Shown: positions 1 through 8,311, counted from the stretch's first letter. The stretch is 55,999 nucleotides of DNA from Bacillota bacterium (GCA_023415575.1 JAEZKF010000041.1:1-55999); one strand, 5' to 3'. The notes: generated by a model from the letters alone, not told the origin. Translations and numbers: made by a program.

Positions 1-127
1 CCACCAGCGCATCCAGACTAAAACAAAACTGACACCACTTGAATTGCGATGCCAGTTTATTGCTTGATTCTTCCACCCTACATTAGGGGAGCTTTTTGTT
101 AATGTCCACTAATCTTGGGGCGGTTCA
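1..127 (+). mobile_element. 3' end of an IS3-family insertion sequence
   Basis: The left edge of the window carries the last part of an IS3-family element. Bases 2-67 encode a transposase C-terminus, and the sequence from about 101 to 127 reads, on the reverse strand, TGAACCGCCCCAAGATTAG followed by TGGACA, which resembles the terminal inverted repeat of IS3-type elements and ends in the expected TG...CA dinucleotide. Immediately after base 127 an interrupted DJ-1/PfpI reading frame resumes, so 127/128 is the probable insertion junction. The rest of the element lies outside the window, so its left repeat and target duplication cannot be seen. Confidence 0.75.
2..67 (+). CDS. IS3-family transposase OrfB, C-terminal fragment
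   Basis: The frame starting at base 2 reads HQRIQTKTKLTPLELRCQ and ends FIA with a TGA stop at 65-67. This matches the conserved C-terminal end of the integrase-core transposase (OrfB) of IS3-family elements, where an N-E/Q-R-I-Q segment is followed by a K-L-x-P-x-E-x-R motif. Only the last 21 residues are in the window; the DDE catalytic core would lie upstream. The gene is followed within 60 bases by the element's right inverted repeat, as is normal in this family. Confidence 0.75.
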   Translation, partial: HQRIQTKTKLTPLELRCQFIA

Positions 128-544
128 ATTGAGCCCGAGGGGGTTTTGTTTATTCCCGGAGGTAAGGGCACGCGGCCTCTCGTGCAGGATACGGGATTCC
201 TAGCTCGTCTGGGAGCCCTTGCTGAGGATGCTTGCTGCTGCCTTGCGGTGTGCACCGGCAGCGTTCTGCTTGCAAAAACAGGGGTTCTTGACAAAAGAAA
301 GGCGACCACCAACAAGAGCCAGCTTGTCTGGGCAAAGGAGAACGCCCCCAATGTCGACTGGCAGCAGTGTGCACGCTGGGTGACGGACGGTAAGTTCTAC
401 ACTTCATCAGGTATATCGGCGGGTATAGACATGGCGCTCGGGTTTGTTGCAGATTATCTTGATATGGAGCAGGCCTACAACATAGCTAGCGCCATGGAGT
501 ACATCTGGAACCCTGACCCTGCCGACGACCCCTTCGCGGTATAA
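128..544 (+). pseudogene. DJ-1/PfpI family protein, 5' end removed by the IS insertion
   Basis: The open frame runs from the IS junction to the stop at 544 and encodes about two thirds of a DJ-1/PfpI (class I glutamine amidotransferase-like) protein. Visible landmarks are LFIPGG near the start of the preserved part, the nucleophile-elbow segment AVCTGSVLLAKTG with its candidate catalytic Cys, and the C-terminal SSGISAGIDMALGFVADYL helix region. Family members are usually about 190-230 residues; the N-terminal strand-helix-strand part (roughly 60-70 residues) is missing because the IS element occupies its place. A TTG at 146 could in principle start a 132-residue product, but there is no ribosome binding site in front of it. 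I therefore read this as a disrupted gene. Closest recognisable subgroup: the isonitrile hydratase/PfpI-2 branch, function uncertain. Confidence 0.75.
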
Positions 545-553
545 CATAATGAA

Positions 554-590
554 TACCCCACGTTGAATAAGGTATCAACGTGGGGTTATT
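554..590 (+). terminator. Hairpin terminator after the DJ-1 remnant
   Basis: A 12-bp stem (TACCCCACGTTGA arm at 554-566 pairing with 575-586, 8-base loop) follows ten bases after the DJ-1 stop codon. The tail TTATT is a weak U-tract, so termination is likely but not strong. Confidence 0.55.
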
Positions 591-602
591 GATGTACGAA
601 TA

Positions 603-640
603 AAAGCACGCGGGCGCTCCTCTTCGGAACGCCCGCGTGT
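603..640 (-). terminator. Rho-independent terminator of pckG
   Basis: A GC-rich 10-bp stem (CACGCGGGCG at 607-616 with CGCCCGCGTG at 630-639) lies 30 bases beyond the pckG stop. Read on the minus strand it is followed by CTTTTATT, a usable U-tract. Confidence 0.75.
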
Positions 641-669
641 CTATATACCGCAAATTTCTTGTAATAGAA

Positions 670-2430
670 TTAACCCAGTCTCTTCTCAAGAGCCTCAAGC
701 TGATCCATAAGCTCCTTGGGCAGTCTGTCGCCAAACTTTCCATAGAACTCGCGGATGCCCTTGGCCTCTTCCTTCCACAGGTCCTTATCAACGCTCAGCA
801 GGTCAGAAACGGTAGCAAGGTCGATGTCAAGACCCTCAAGGTTGATGGACTCAGGCTTGGGCTCGTAGCCGATGGGAGTCTCTACTGCTTCGGCAGTGCC
901 GTTGCAGCGGTTGATAATCCAATCCAGTACGCGCATATTGTCGCCGAATCCCGGCCAGATGAAGTGGCCTTCATCGTCGGTTCTGAACCAGTTGACGTTG
1001 AAGATCTTCGGAGCCTTGTCGCCGAGCTTCTTGCCCATCTCAATCCAGTGTGCAAAGTAATCGCCCATATGGTAGCCGCAGAAGGGCAGCATTGCCATCG
1101 GGTCGCGGCGTACAACGCCAACGGCACCGGTAGCGGCAGCGGTGGTCTCGCTCGCCATAATGGAGCCTACGAATACGCCGTGGTTCCAGTCATGTGCCTG
1201 ATATACCAGCGGAGCGGTCTTCGCGCGGCGTCCGCCGAATACGATAGCGCTAATCGGAACGCCAGCGGGATTCTCAAACTCCTTGCTGATGCAGGGGCAG
1301 TTTTTGGCGGGTGCGGTAAAGCGGCTGTTGGGGTGAGCGCCCTTCTCGCCGGATTCGGGATCCCACTTGTTGCCCTTCCAGTCAAGTGCGTTCTTGGGCG
1401 GGTTCTTATCAAGACCCTCCCACCAAACGGTGTTATCTTCAAGGTTGTGAACAACGTTTGTAAAGATGGTGCCCTTTCTGGTGGAAAGCAGGGCGTTGGG
1501 GTTGGACTTCATGTTGGTGCCGGGTGCAACGCCAAAGAAGCCGGCCTCGGGGTTAATGGCCCAGAGTCTTCCGTCCTCGCCGGGGCGCAGCCAAGCGATG
1601 TCGTCGCCGACCGTCCAAACCTTGTAGCCCTTCTTGGCAAATACCTCAGGCGGAATCAGCATAGCAAGGTTGGTCTTTCCGCATGCGGAGGGGAAGGCCG
1701 CCGCAATGTAAGTAACCTCGCCCTTGGGGTTCTCTACGCCGAGGATGAGCATATGCTCTGCCATCCAGCCCTCGTTTTTGCCCTGATAGGAGGCAATGCG
1801 CAGAGCAAAGCACTTTTTGCCCAGCAGCACGTTGCCGCCGTAGCCCGAGTTAATCGACCAGATTGCGTTGTCCTCGGGGAAGTGCATGATATATCTGTTC
1901 TCTTCGTCAATATCCTTTTTGCTGTGCAGACCGCGTACAAAGTCGTTGGAGTCTCCCAGCATATCCAGCGCCTTCTGTCCCATACGGGTCATGATGTCCA
2001 TGTTCAGCACAACATAGATAGAGTCGGTAAGCTCAATGCCGATTTTTGCTAAGGGTGAGCCGATGGGGCCCATGCAGTAGGGGATAACATACATGGTGCG
2101 GCCCTTCATTGAACCGTCAAACAGCTTACGCAGCATGGCATAAGCCTCTTGCGGATCCATCCAGTTGTTGGTGGGGCCTGCATCCTCTTTGTTGCGTGAG
2201 CAGATAAAGGTACGATGCTCTACACGTGCAACGTCATTAACGGCGGTGCGGTGCAGGTAGCAATCAGGCAGTTTTTCCTCATTGAGCTTAATCAGCTCGC
2301 CGTTTTTTAAGCTTTCCTCGCGCAGTGCGCAAAGCTGCTCCTCGCTGCCGTCAATCCATACGACATTGTCGGGCTTGGTTAAGGCTTTCATCTCTTCAAT
2401 CCAGCTTAACACATGTTTGTTGTTCGTCAT
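670..2430 (-). CDS. pckG: Phosphoenolpyruvate carboxykinase (GTP)
   Basis: Interconverts oxaloacetate + GTP and phosphoenolpyruvate + CO2 + GDP in the cytosol, linking the C4-acid pool to glycolysis/gluconeogenesis; in fermenting anaerobes it often runs in the carboxylating direction. The product is 586 residues, the normal size for the GTP-dependent family. The family signature FPSACGKTNLAML (phosphate-binding loop, about residue 247) and the following VGDDIAWL metal/substrate segment are intact, as are the C-terminal RTDDEGHFIWPGFGDN region and NPEAGFFGVAPGT. I chose the ATG at 2430 because GAAAGGAG lies 8 bases upstream; an in-frame ATG at 2475 has no such site. The gene stands alone, with its own consensus promoter about 290 bases upstream and a terminator downstream. 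Confidence 0.95.
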   Translation of the reverse strand: MTNNKHVLSWIEEMKALTKPDNVVWIDGSEEQLCALREESLKNGELIKLNEEKLPDCYLHRTAVNDVARVEHRTFICSRNKEDAGPTNNWMDPQEAYAMLRKLFDGSMKGRTMYVIPYCMGPIGSPLAKIGIELTDSIYVVLNMDIMTRMGQKALDMLGDSNDFVRGLHSKKDIDEENRYIMHFPEDNAIWSINSGYGGNVLLGKKCFALRIASYQGKNEGWMAEHMLILGVENPKGEVTYIAAAFPSACGKTNLAMLIPPEVFAKKGYKVWTVGDDIAWLRPGEDGRLWAINPEAGFFGVAPGTNMKSNPNALLSTRKGTIFTNVVHNLEDNTVWWEGLDKNPPKNALDWKGNKWDPESGEKGAHPNSRFTAPAKNCPCISKEFENPAGVPISAIVFGGRRAKTAPLVYQAHDWNHGVFVGSIMASETTAAATGAVGVVRRDPMAMLPFCGYHMGDYFAHWIEMGKKLGDKAPKIFNVNWFRTDDEGHFIWPGFGDNMRVLDWIINRCNGTAEAVETPIGYEPKPESINLEGLDIDLATVSDLLSVDKDLWKEEAKGIREFYGKFGDRLPKELMDQLEALEKRLG

Positions 2431-2720
2431 CCTGTTATCTCCTTTCAGAAATCTGGATAGTGATAGGATTTGCATCCTGATGCCGCAAAAGTCGCGTCGG
2501 CAACGCGCCTTAAACCAGCAAAAAATGAAAAATGTCTGCGCAGCAATTTCATGTAATACAATTTATTCCCTTTCTTGCCATGCATTTGTCATCAAGGAAT
2601 CCTTCAAAAGAACCTTACGCGAAAAAAGAAAATAAAAAGCCGAAATCGCTTCATCCTGAGATATTTTCACCAAAATCTACGCCAATAACCCGATTTTGTG
2701 AAAACACTCAATTCTTCCAC
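2431..2720 (-). other. Long 5' leader of pckG
   Basis: About 290 bases separate the predicted transcription start (near 2720) from the pckG start codon. I see no recognisable riboswitch class, no T-box motif and no strong terminator hairpin in it, and no convincing small gene. Its length alone suggests post-transcriptional or upstream regulatory input. Confidence 0.35.
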
Positions 2721-2727
2721 AATTATC

Positions 2728-2756
2728 ATTATATCGATACCCTGAAAAGAAGTCAA
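2728..2756 (-). promoter_or_regulatory. Sigma-A promoter of pckG
   Basis: On the minus strand TTGACT (2751-2756) is followed after exactly 17 bases by TATAAT (2728-2733). This is close to the vegetative consensus. Confidence 0.7.
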
Positions 2757-2872
2757 TGAAATTGGTGTTAAATTAATGACAATTTTCCTGCAATCAGGGA
2801 TATAATAAACCATCCAAAATGCAATTTCAAGAAAGAAATCCTGCATTTCGCCTTATCGGGCAGAGATTGCGC

Positions 2873-2910
2873 AAAAAAGTGAACAGAGCGCATAGCCCTG
2901 TCCACGTTTT
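2873..2910. terminator. Terminator after tsaD, possibly bidirectional
   Basis: GTGAACAG (2879-2886) pairs with CTGTCCAC (2898-2905) with one G-U pair. On the minus strand the stem is followed by TTTTTT, giving a good terminator for the tsaD end of the polA cluster. On the plus strand it is followed by GTTTTTA, so it could also stop transcription coming from the left. Confidence 0.7.
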
Positions 2911-2937
2911 TATCCCATATGCTTGTCCGGGATGCCT

Positions 2938-3945
2938 CTAGCAATCTACCGGCACCTGTGCTCTAGCGTTGAGCGAAAGCCCTGCCGTGTTGCCCGCAAG
3001 AAACTCATAATATCCCTGCGCGCCAATCATCGCGGCGTTGTCGCCGCACAGGCTTAAGGGAGGCAGATAAAGCGATATCCCCCTGCCGGCGCAAGCCTGC
3101 TCAAGGCCTGTCCGCAAACCGGAGTTTGCTAAGACACCGCCCGCCGCGGCAACAGTCTTGTAGCCGAGGTCTTGGGCCGCAGCCATCAGGCGGGAAACAA
3201 GCGACTCAACCACCGTCGCCTGAAAGGATGCGGCAAGGTCGTCGATGTTTACGGTCTCGCCCTTCTGCTGTGCATTATGCAAAAGGTTAATTACGGCGGT
3301 TTTAAGACCTGAGAAGCTCAAATCATACTCGCTGCCCGTCACCTTGGGGTGGGGCAGATGATAGGCGGTTTTGTCGCCTCTTGCGGCCGCCTTGTCAATA
3401 AACATGCCGCCGGGGTAGGGAAAGCCCATCGCTCTTGCAGCCTTGTCAAAGGCCTCTCCGGCTGCGTCGTCGCGCGTGCGGCCGATTACGCGAAAACGGG
3501 TGTAGTCGAGCACCTCAATGATGTGGCTGTGTCCGCCCGATGCCACCAGACACAAAAAAGGCGGGGCAAGGTCGGGGTGGGCAATGTAGTTTGCCGCAAT
3601 ATGTCCCTTGATGTGGTGAACGGGAATGAGCGGCTTGTTCTTGGCAAGAGCAAGGCCTTTTGCAAAGTTTACGCCTACAAGAAGGGCGCCGATAAGGCCC
3701 GGGTAACTGGTAACGGCAATGCCGTCTAGGTCGTCTAATGTTGTGTGCGCTTCGTCAAGCGCCTCTTGGGTAATGCCGACAATCGCCTCGGCATGACGGC
3801 GCGATGCGATTTCGGGAACAACACCGCCGTACAGGCGGTGCTCCTCCACCTGCGAGGCAATCACCGAGGATAGGACTGTTCTGCCGTCCTTAACCACGGC
3901 GGCGGCTGTTTCATCGCAGGAGGATTCAATTGCAAGCAGTATCAT
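2938..3945 (-). CDS. tsaD: tRNA N6-adenosine threonylcarbamoyltransferase TsaD
   Basis: Transfers the threonylcarbamoyl group from threonylcarbamoyl-AMP to A37 of ANN-decoding tRNAs (t6A), acting with TsaB and TsaE. The 335-residue product has the ASKHA fold of the Kae1/TsaD/Qri7 family: N-terminal ILLAIESSCDETA, the metal-binding HIKGH motif at about residues 110-115, and GEAFDKAAR and SFSGLKTA segments. Length is normal. It is the last gene of a minus-strand cluster with rimI, a common neighbour in Firmicutes, although tsaB and tsaE are not in this window. The ribosome binding site (GAGAT before ATAAACT-ATG) is weak. trmO, which methylates the t6A product, lies at 29430-29885. Confidence 0.95.
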   Translation of the reverse strand: MILLAIESSCDETAAAVVKDGRTVLSSVIASQVEEHRLYGGVVPEIASRRHAEAIVGITQEALDEAHTTLDDLDGIAVTSYPGLIGALLVGVNFAKGLALAKNKPLIPVHHIKGHIAANYIAHPDLAPPFLCLVASGGHSHIIEVLDYTRFRVIGRTRDDAAGEAFDKAARAMGFPYPGGMFIDKAAARGDKTAYHLPHPKVTGSEYDLSFSGLKTAVINLLHNAQQKGETVNIDDLAASFQATVVESLVSRLMAAAQDLGYKTVAAAGGVLANSGLRTGLEQACAGRGISLYLPPLSLCGDNAAMIGAQGYYEFLAGNTAGLSLNARAQVPVDC

Positions 3946-4035
3946 AGTTTATCTCAGTCTTTCATTGGATTTCATCGTCAAGCGTCTTTAAAAGTTCATA
4001 TCTATTATTACCGTTATATATTAGACGGTTATGTA

Positions 4036-4680
4036 CTAGATTATCATCAGTATAACAACGCAAAACACATTTGCAATAAAGTGCGAGATGGCACTTAACC
4101 ATGCGTTTTTGGTTTTCATAAACACAATACCATATAGAATGCTGTTTACAAACACAAAGAAGATGTCATAGACCACAACAACCGGCTCGCCGCTCGCATA
4201 GTGCGCAAGGGCAAACAGCAGGGAGGTGATAAGCAGGCTCGGAATACCTGAAACAAACCCCTGCAGCTCGTTTTGAAAGAAGGCACGCCATGCAATTTCC
4301 TCGCCAAGGGCCATAATCGCAAGCTGCAAAATAGTCAGCAGGATGTTTACAAAGGATATGGCCACACCCGACCGCGACATCACATGGTCAAGAAACTCGG
4401 GTACAAAAGCCTTGGCCAAAAAGACGCAGACGGCGTTCATAACAAGGGGCATAAACAGCCAAATCCAAACCGAAGGCCGACCCTTTAAGCATCTGCCAAC
4501 CGATTTTATATCAAGACCGCTTTGCGCATAGGAGCGCTTTAGGAGCATTTTATTGAGAAAGAAAACGACGATACCTACCAGCACGGTGGTGCCGGAAGCG
4601 CTGATGCCAACTAGATTAGTCAAGGACAGGGCTGCCATTAAAATAAGGGCAGTTAAAACAATGGGTTTGGTCTTTGTCAT
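4036..4680 (-). CDS. CPBP family intramembrane metalloprotease
   Basis: Predicted integral membrane protein of 214 residues with about six to seven hydrophobic segments. It carries the three motifs of the CPBP (CAAX-processing/bacteriocin-processing, Abi) family: the glutamate pair in GEEIAWRAFF, an FxxxH-type motif in LLFALAHY, and a final histidine in SHFIANVF. These would form the intramembrane active site. Roles in the family include prenyl-protein-type processing, bacteriocin self-immunity and sigma-regulator cleavage; the substrate here is unknown. ATG at 4680 was chosen over an upstream in-frame ATG at 4731 because AAGGAG lies 8 bases before it. It sits between rimI and tsaD, 51 and 90 bases away, so co-transcription is likely. 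Confidence 0.8.
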   Translation of the reverse strand: MTKTKPIVLTALILMAALSLTNLVGISASGTTVLVGIVVFFLNKMLLKRSYAQSGLDIKSVGRCLKGRPSVWIWLFMPLVMNAVCVFLAKAFVPEFLDHVMSRSGVAISFVNILLTILQLAIMALGEEIAWRAFFQNELQGFVSGIPSLLITSLLFALAHYASGEPVVVVYDIFFVFVNSILYGIVFMKTKNAWLSAISHFIANVFCVVILMII

Positions 4681-4731
4681 AAAACTCTCCTTGTTGTCGG
4701 TTTGATTTGCCAAGCAAAAACAGCAGGGCAA

Positions 4732-5193
4732 TCAAAAGGTATAGGTCATAATCAGCGCATCTTCGGTGGGGCCGGTATAAAAGCCCGGGCGGATGCCGAC
4801 GCTCTCAAAGTTCGCCGAACGGTACAGGGCGATTGCCGGGGCGTTGGAAACGCGTACCTCCAGCGTAATGAACGTCAGGTCGTTTTTCTTGCCGTATGCA
4901 AGCAGGGTGTCTAGCAGCAAGGTGCCGATGCCGCACCGACGATACTTATCTTTTACGGCAATGTTGGTTATGTAGCCTTCGTCGAGGATGTGGTGCATGC
5001 CGACATAGCCTGCCACCTCGCCATCCACAAGGGCTACCCGAAACACCGCCATCGGGTTAGAAAGCTCCTCCAAGAGTCCGTCATAGCTCCACGGGGTGGA
5101 AAAGCACTCCTGCTCAAGCTCATGTACCTTCTCCAGATGCTCGGGAGCAAACGGCACAATGGTCACCCGTTCTCGTTCAATAGAATCCGCCAT
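4732..5193 (-). CDS. rimI: Ribosomal protein S18 alanine N-acetyltransferase (GNAT)
   Basis: A 153-residue single-domain GNAT acetyltransferase. RimI acetylates the N-terminal alanine of ribosomal protein S18, and in some bacteria other protein N-termini. The acetyl-CoA binding motif A is visible as VKDKYRRCGIGTLLL (R/Q-x-x-G-x-G/A pattern), preceded by the YVGMHHILDEGYITNIAV strand pair, and the C-terminal ALYRSANFESVGIRPGFY region is typical of RimI. Start at 5193 overlaps the end of the upstream phosphatase gene by 17 bases, indicating translational coupling. Its presence beside tsaD matches the usual rimI-tsaD neighbourhood. Confidence 0.85.
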   Translation of the reverse strand: MADSIERERVTIVPFAPEHLEKVHELEQECFSTPWSYDGLLEELSNPMAVFRVALVDGEVAGYVGMHHILDEGYITNIAVKDKYRRCGIGTLLLDTLLAYGKKNDLTFITLEVRVSNAPAIALYRSANFESVGIRPGFYTGPTEDALIMTYTF

Positions 5194-5689
5194 AGTTTCT
5201 GAACAGCTCTTGTTTGTGCTGTTCTTCCTCCTCTCGCTCTTTCTGCAAACGCATTTGCTCTACCAGCTCATCCATCGCCTTATATACCTTATCCTTCAGG
5301 CTGTCGCGTGAAAAGCGGTAGAATTCAAGGTTTTGTCCGTATGGGTCAAAGATGGGGTGTCCTAATACCTGAATCTTATATGCCTGTTTTGGGAAAAGGG
5401 CCTCCAGCATGCTGCGGTGGGTGCTGGACATGGTAAACACATAGTCAGCCTCCTGCATCATCTCCTCCGTTACCGCCTTAGCCCGATGAGAGGACATATT
5501 AATGCCCAGCTCGTTCATAACAATCGCCGCATTTTCGCTGATGTGTGCATCTTCTCTGACATCCACACCCGCGCTTGCGCACGCAAACTGACCAATCAGC
5601 ATATTTTCGGTGATGTATTTCTGGCACAACCCCTGCGCCATCGGACTGCGGCAGGTGTTGCCCGTGCACACAAACAAAATCTTTATCAT
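5177..5689 (-). CDS. Low-molecular-weight protein-tyrosine-phosphatase family
   Basis: A 170-residue cytosolic protein with the phosphatase P-loop CTGNTCRS (C-x5-R) at the N-terminus and the general-acid loop DPYG near residue 125, the arrangement of low-molecular-weight tyrosine/arginine phosphatases and arsenate reductases. A substrate cannot be assigned; in Firmicutes related proteins act on phosphotyrosine (for example PtpA) or phosphoarginine (YwlE). ATG at 5689 is preferred because AAAGGGG lies 7 bases upstream, whereas the ATG at 5695 would sit directly on that site. The C-terminus is rich in charged residues (EREEEEQHKQE) and overlaps the rimI start, so the gene appears to be part of the polA-tsaD cluster. 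Confidence 0.85.
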   Translation of the reverse strand: MIKILFVCTGNTCRSPMAQGLCQKYITENMLIGQFACASAGVDVREDAHISENAAIVMNELGINMSSHRAKAVTEEMMQEADYVFTMSSTHRSMLEALFPKQAYKIQVLGHPIFDPYGQNLEFYRFSRDSLKDKVYKAMDELVEQMRLQKEREEEEQHKQELFRNYGGFY

Positions 5690-5728
5690 ACCCATACCCC
5701 TTTATGCCTTGGTTATTCGAATGCGGCA

Positions 5729-8311
5729 TTACCCCTTTGCGGTGTACCAGTTGTGTCCGGTGTTGGTGTCAACCACCAAGGGAACTAATAGTTCTGCCGC
5801 GTGCTCCATCTCCTCTTTTAGAATTGCCGCCGCGGCGTCGACCTCATCCGCGGGGGCTTCCACAATCAGTTCGTCGTGAATCTGCAAAATCAGCCGCGCC
5901 TTTAGGCCTTCCCTGCGCAGACGGTCATACACCCGAACCATCGCAATCTTGATGATATCCGCCGCCGTTCCCTGAATCGGCGTGTTCATCGCAACCCGCT
6001 CGCCAAAGGCTTTGATGTTGCGGTTGGATGCTGAAATCTCGGGCAGGTTGCGCCTGCGGCCGAACATGGTCTTTGCGTAGCCGTACTCCTTTGCAAATTC
6101 AATGGCGTTTTCCATATACTCGCGCACGCCGTGATAGGTGGCGAGGTAATTCTTGATATACCGGTCGGCCTCGGAAACCGTAACGCCGATATCCTGCGAT
6201 AGGGAATAGGCCCCGATTCCGTACACGATGCCGAAGTTAACCGCCTTTGCCCGGCTGCGCATGAGGGGGGTAACCATATCCTCGGGCAGGCCGAATACCT
6301 GCGACGCGGTCTTGGTGTGGATATCAACCCCCTCGGCAAAGGCCGAAATCATGTTCTCGTCGTTTGAGATGTGGGCAAGAACGCGCAGCTCAATCTGCGA
6401 GTAGTCCGCGTCAATCAACACGCAACCCTCGCGCGCCACAAAGAACTTGCGCAGCTCGCTGCCAAGCTCGGTGCGGACGGGGATATTTTGCAGGTTCGGT
6501 TCAGTGGAGCTGATGCGTCCGGTGCGGGTTTCGGTTTGGTTAAAGCTGGTGTGAACCGTTCCGTCGGCATGCGCCACCCGCAAAAGCCCCTCCACATAGG
6601 TGCTTTTTAGTTTGACCAGCTTGCGGTACTCAAGGATATCGTCCACAATCTCATGCTTGCCGCGCAGGGATTCGAGCACCTCTGCGTTGGTGGAATAGCC
6701 GGTCTTGGTCTTTTTGCCGGATGGCAGGCCGAGCCGTTCAAACAGCACCTCACCAAGCTGCTTGGGGGAGTTGATGTTAAACGCACTGCCCGCAAGGGCG
6801 TGAATCTTGCCCTCTAAGCGCGCAATATCAATATCAAGCATCTGCCCAAACGAGCGGATGGCGTCGGTGTCCACCAAAAATCCGATGTTCTCCATCGAGG
6901 CAAGTACCCTCGCAAGCGGAATTTCGATGTTACACAAAAGGCTTACCTGACTGTATTCGGTAATCTTTGCCCACAGCTTTTCATACAGCCCATACAGGGA
7001 TGCAATATCCGCAAGATCGGGCGCAAACTGGGTGTCAAAGGGTGTGACGGCATACTCGCCGCACAAACGGGTAAGCTCATATCCCGATGCAAGCGGGTTA
7101 ATAAGGTAGGCCGCCAGCATGGTGTCGCACACGAGGTTCTTCACATCAAGGTCGTGCCGCAGTGCCCACGCAAACACGGGCTTTGCATCATGCGTCGCCT
7201 TTTTAACAGGGCTTGTAAGCACTGTACGGGCAATCTCAAACAGGTTGTCACCCTCAAGGGCTGCAAGCATGCCGTCGGTATAGAGATGAATCGCCGAAAG
7301 TGCTCCATCCTCAAACCTGCACAAAAAGCAGAGTAATGACGCCTTCTCAAGCAGGGCTTCAACATCCTCCATAGAGGGGGAGAACAGGATGGAAACACTG
7401 CGCGCTTCCTCTTTTTGCTGCGCAGGCTCCTGCGCTTGTACATTGGAAAGGTCAAGCCGCTTTGCAAGTGAAAACAGCTCGAGCCTATTGATTAGGGCCA
7501 GGGCGCTTGCGGGATCTCCCGCTGTTTTGCGGTAGTCCTCAAGGCTTAGAGAGATCGGCACCTCTTTGCAGATGGTAGCCAGCGTATAGCTCATGCGGGC
7601 GGATTGCTCGCCAGCCTTGAGCTTTGCCTTAACACCCGGCTTTGCATCCAGCGCGTCGACATCCTTATAGATTTCATCTATAGAGTGGTACTGAGCTATG
7701 AGTGCAAGGGCGGTCTTTTCGCCCACGCCCGCAACGCCGGGGATGTTATCCGAAGCATCACCCATAAGGGCCTTGACGTCAATAAGCTCACGCGGGGTAA
7801 CGCCATAGACCTCTTTTATCTTTTCGGTATCATATACAACCGTCTCGGGCCGGCCCATCTTGGTCGAGGCAAGCCGTACCGTGACGCGGTCGCTGACCAG
7901 CTGCAGGCTGTCGCGGTCACCGGTAACAATTGCGCACTCGTGCCCGCCCTTTTCACAGGCATCGGCAAGTGTGCCGAGGATATCATCCGCCTCAAAGCCT
8001 TCCTTCTCCACAATCGCGTAGCCCAGAGAGGTAAGCAGTTCTTTGATAAGAGGCACCTGCATGCGCAGCTCGTCCGGCATGCCCTTGCGCCCCGCCTTGT
8101 AGCCCTCGTACATCGTATGACGGAAGGTGGGCGCGTGCAGGTCAAACGCCACCGCTACACAGTCGGGCGACACGTCGTTTTCCGCCTTGAGCAGTATATT
8201 CATAAACCCGTACACCGCGTTGGTGTAGGTGCCGTCCTTGGCGGTGAGCAGCTTAATGCCGTAAAACGCACGGTTTAAGATACTGTTGCCGTCCACTGCA
8301 AGCAGCCTCAT
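5729..8311 (-). CDS. polA: DNA polymerase I
   Basis: Repair and Okazaki-fragment-processing polymerase, 860 residues. Domains in order: 5'-3' exonuclease/flap nuclease (about 1-290, with MRLLAVDGNSILNRAFYG and EADDILGTLA), a 3'-5' exonuclease-like domain (about 300-480) and the polymerase domain. Polymerase motifs are intact: A (DADYSQIELRVLAH), B (RAKAVNFGIVYG) and C (QIHDELIVEAP). The middle domain lacks the acidic catalytic residues of proofreading enzymes; for example HDAKPVF stands where an H-N-x-K-x-D motif is expected. Proofreading is therefore probably absent, as in Bacillus polA. The start at 8311 has GGGAGG 7 bases upstream. First gene of the minus-strand cluster ending in tsaD. Confidence 0.97.
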   Translation of the reverse strand: MRLLAVDGNSILNRAFYGIKLLTAKDGTYTNAVYGFMNILLKAENDVSPDCVAVAFDLHAPTFRHTMYEGYKAGRKGMPDELRMQVPLIKELLTSLGYAIVEKEGFEADDILGTLADACEKGGHECAIVTGDRDSLQLVSDRVTVRLASTKMGRPETVVYDTEKIKEVYGVTPRELIDVKALMGDASDNIPGVAGVGEKTALALIAQYHSIDEIYKDVDALDAKPGVKAKLKAGEQSARMSYTLATICKEVPISLSLEDYRKTAGDPASALALINRLELFSLAKRLDLSNVQAQEPAQQKEEARSVSILFSPSMEDVEALLEKASLLCFLCRFEDGALSAIHLYTDGMLAALEGDNLFEIARTVLTSPVKKATHDAKPVFAWALRHDLDVKNLVCDTMLAAYLINPLASGYELTRLCGEYAVTPFDTQFAPDLADIASLYGLYEKLWAKITEYSQVSLLCNIEIPLARVLASMENIGFLVDTDAIRSFGQMLDIDIARLEGKIHALAGSAFNINSPKQLGEVLFERLGLPSGKKTKTGYSTNAEVLESLRGKHEIVDDILEYRKLVKLKSTYVEGLLRVAHADGTVHTSFNQTETRTGRISSTEPNLQNIPVRTELGSELRKFFVAREGCVLIDADYSQIELRVLAHISNDENMISAFAEGVDIHTKTASQVFGLPEDMVTPLMRSRAKAVNFGIVYGIGAYSLSQDIGVTVSEADRYIKNYLATYHGVREYMENAIEFAKEYGYAKTMFGRRRNLPEISASNRNIKAFGERVAMNTPIQGTAADIIKIAMVRVYDRLRREGLKARLILQIHDELIVEAPADEVDAAAAILKEEMEHAAELLVPLVVDTNTGHNWYTAKG

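Noticed and set aside
637..2052. 471-codon open frame on the plus strand opposite pckG
   Set aside because: It is the antisense shadow of a conserved gene with high GC at third positions; no family similarity and no ribosome binding site.
7604..8278. 224-codon plus-strand frame opposite polA
   Set aside because: Antisense to the conserved 5' nuclease domain of polA; no recognisable protein features.
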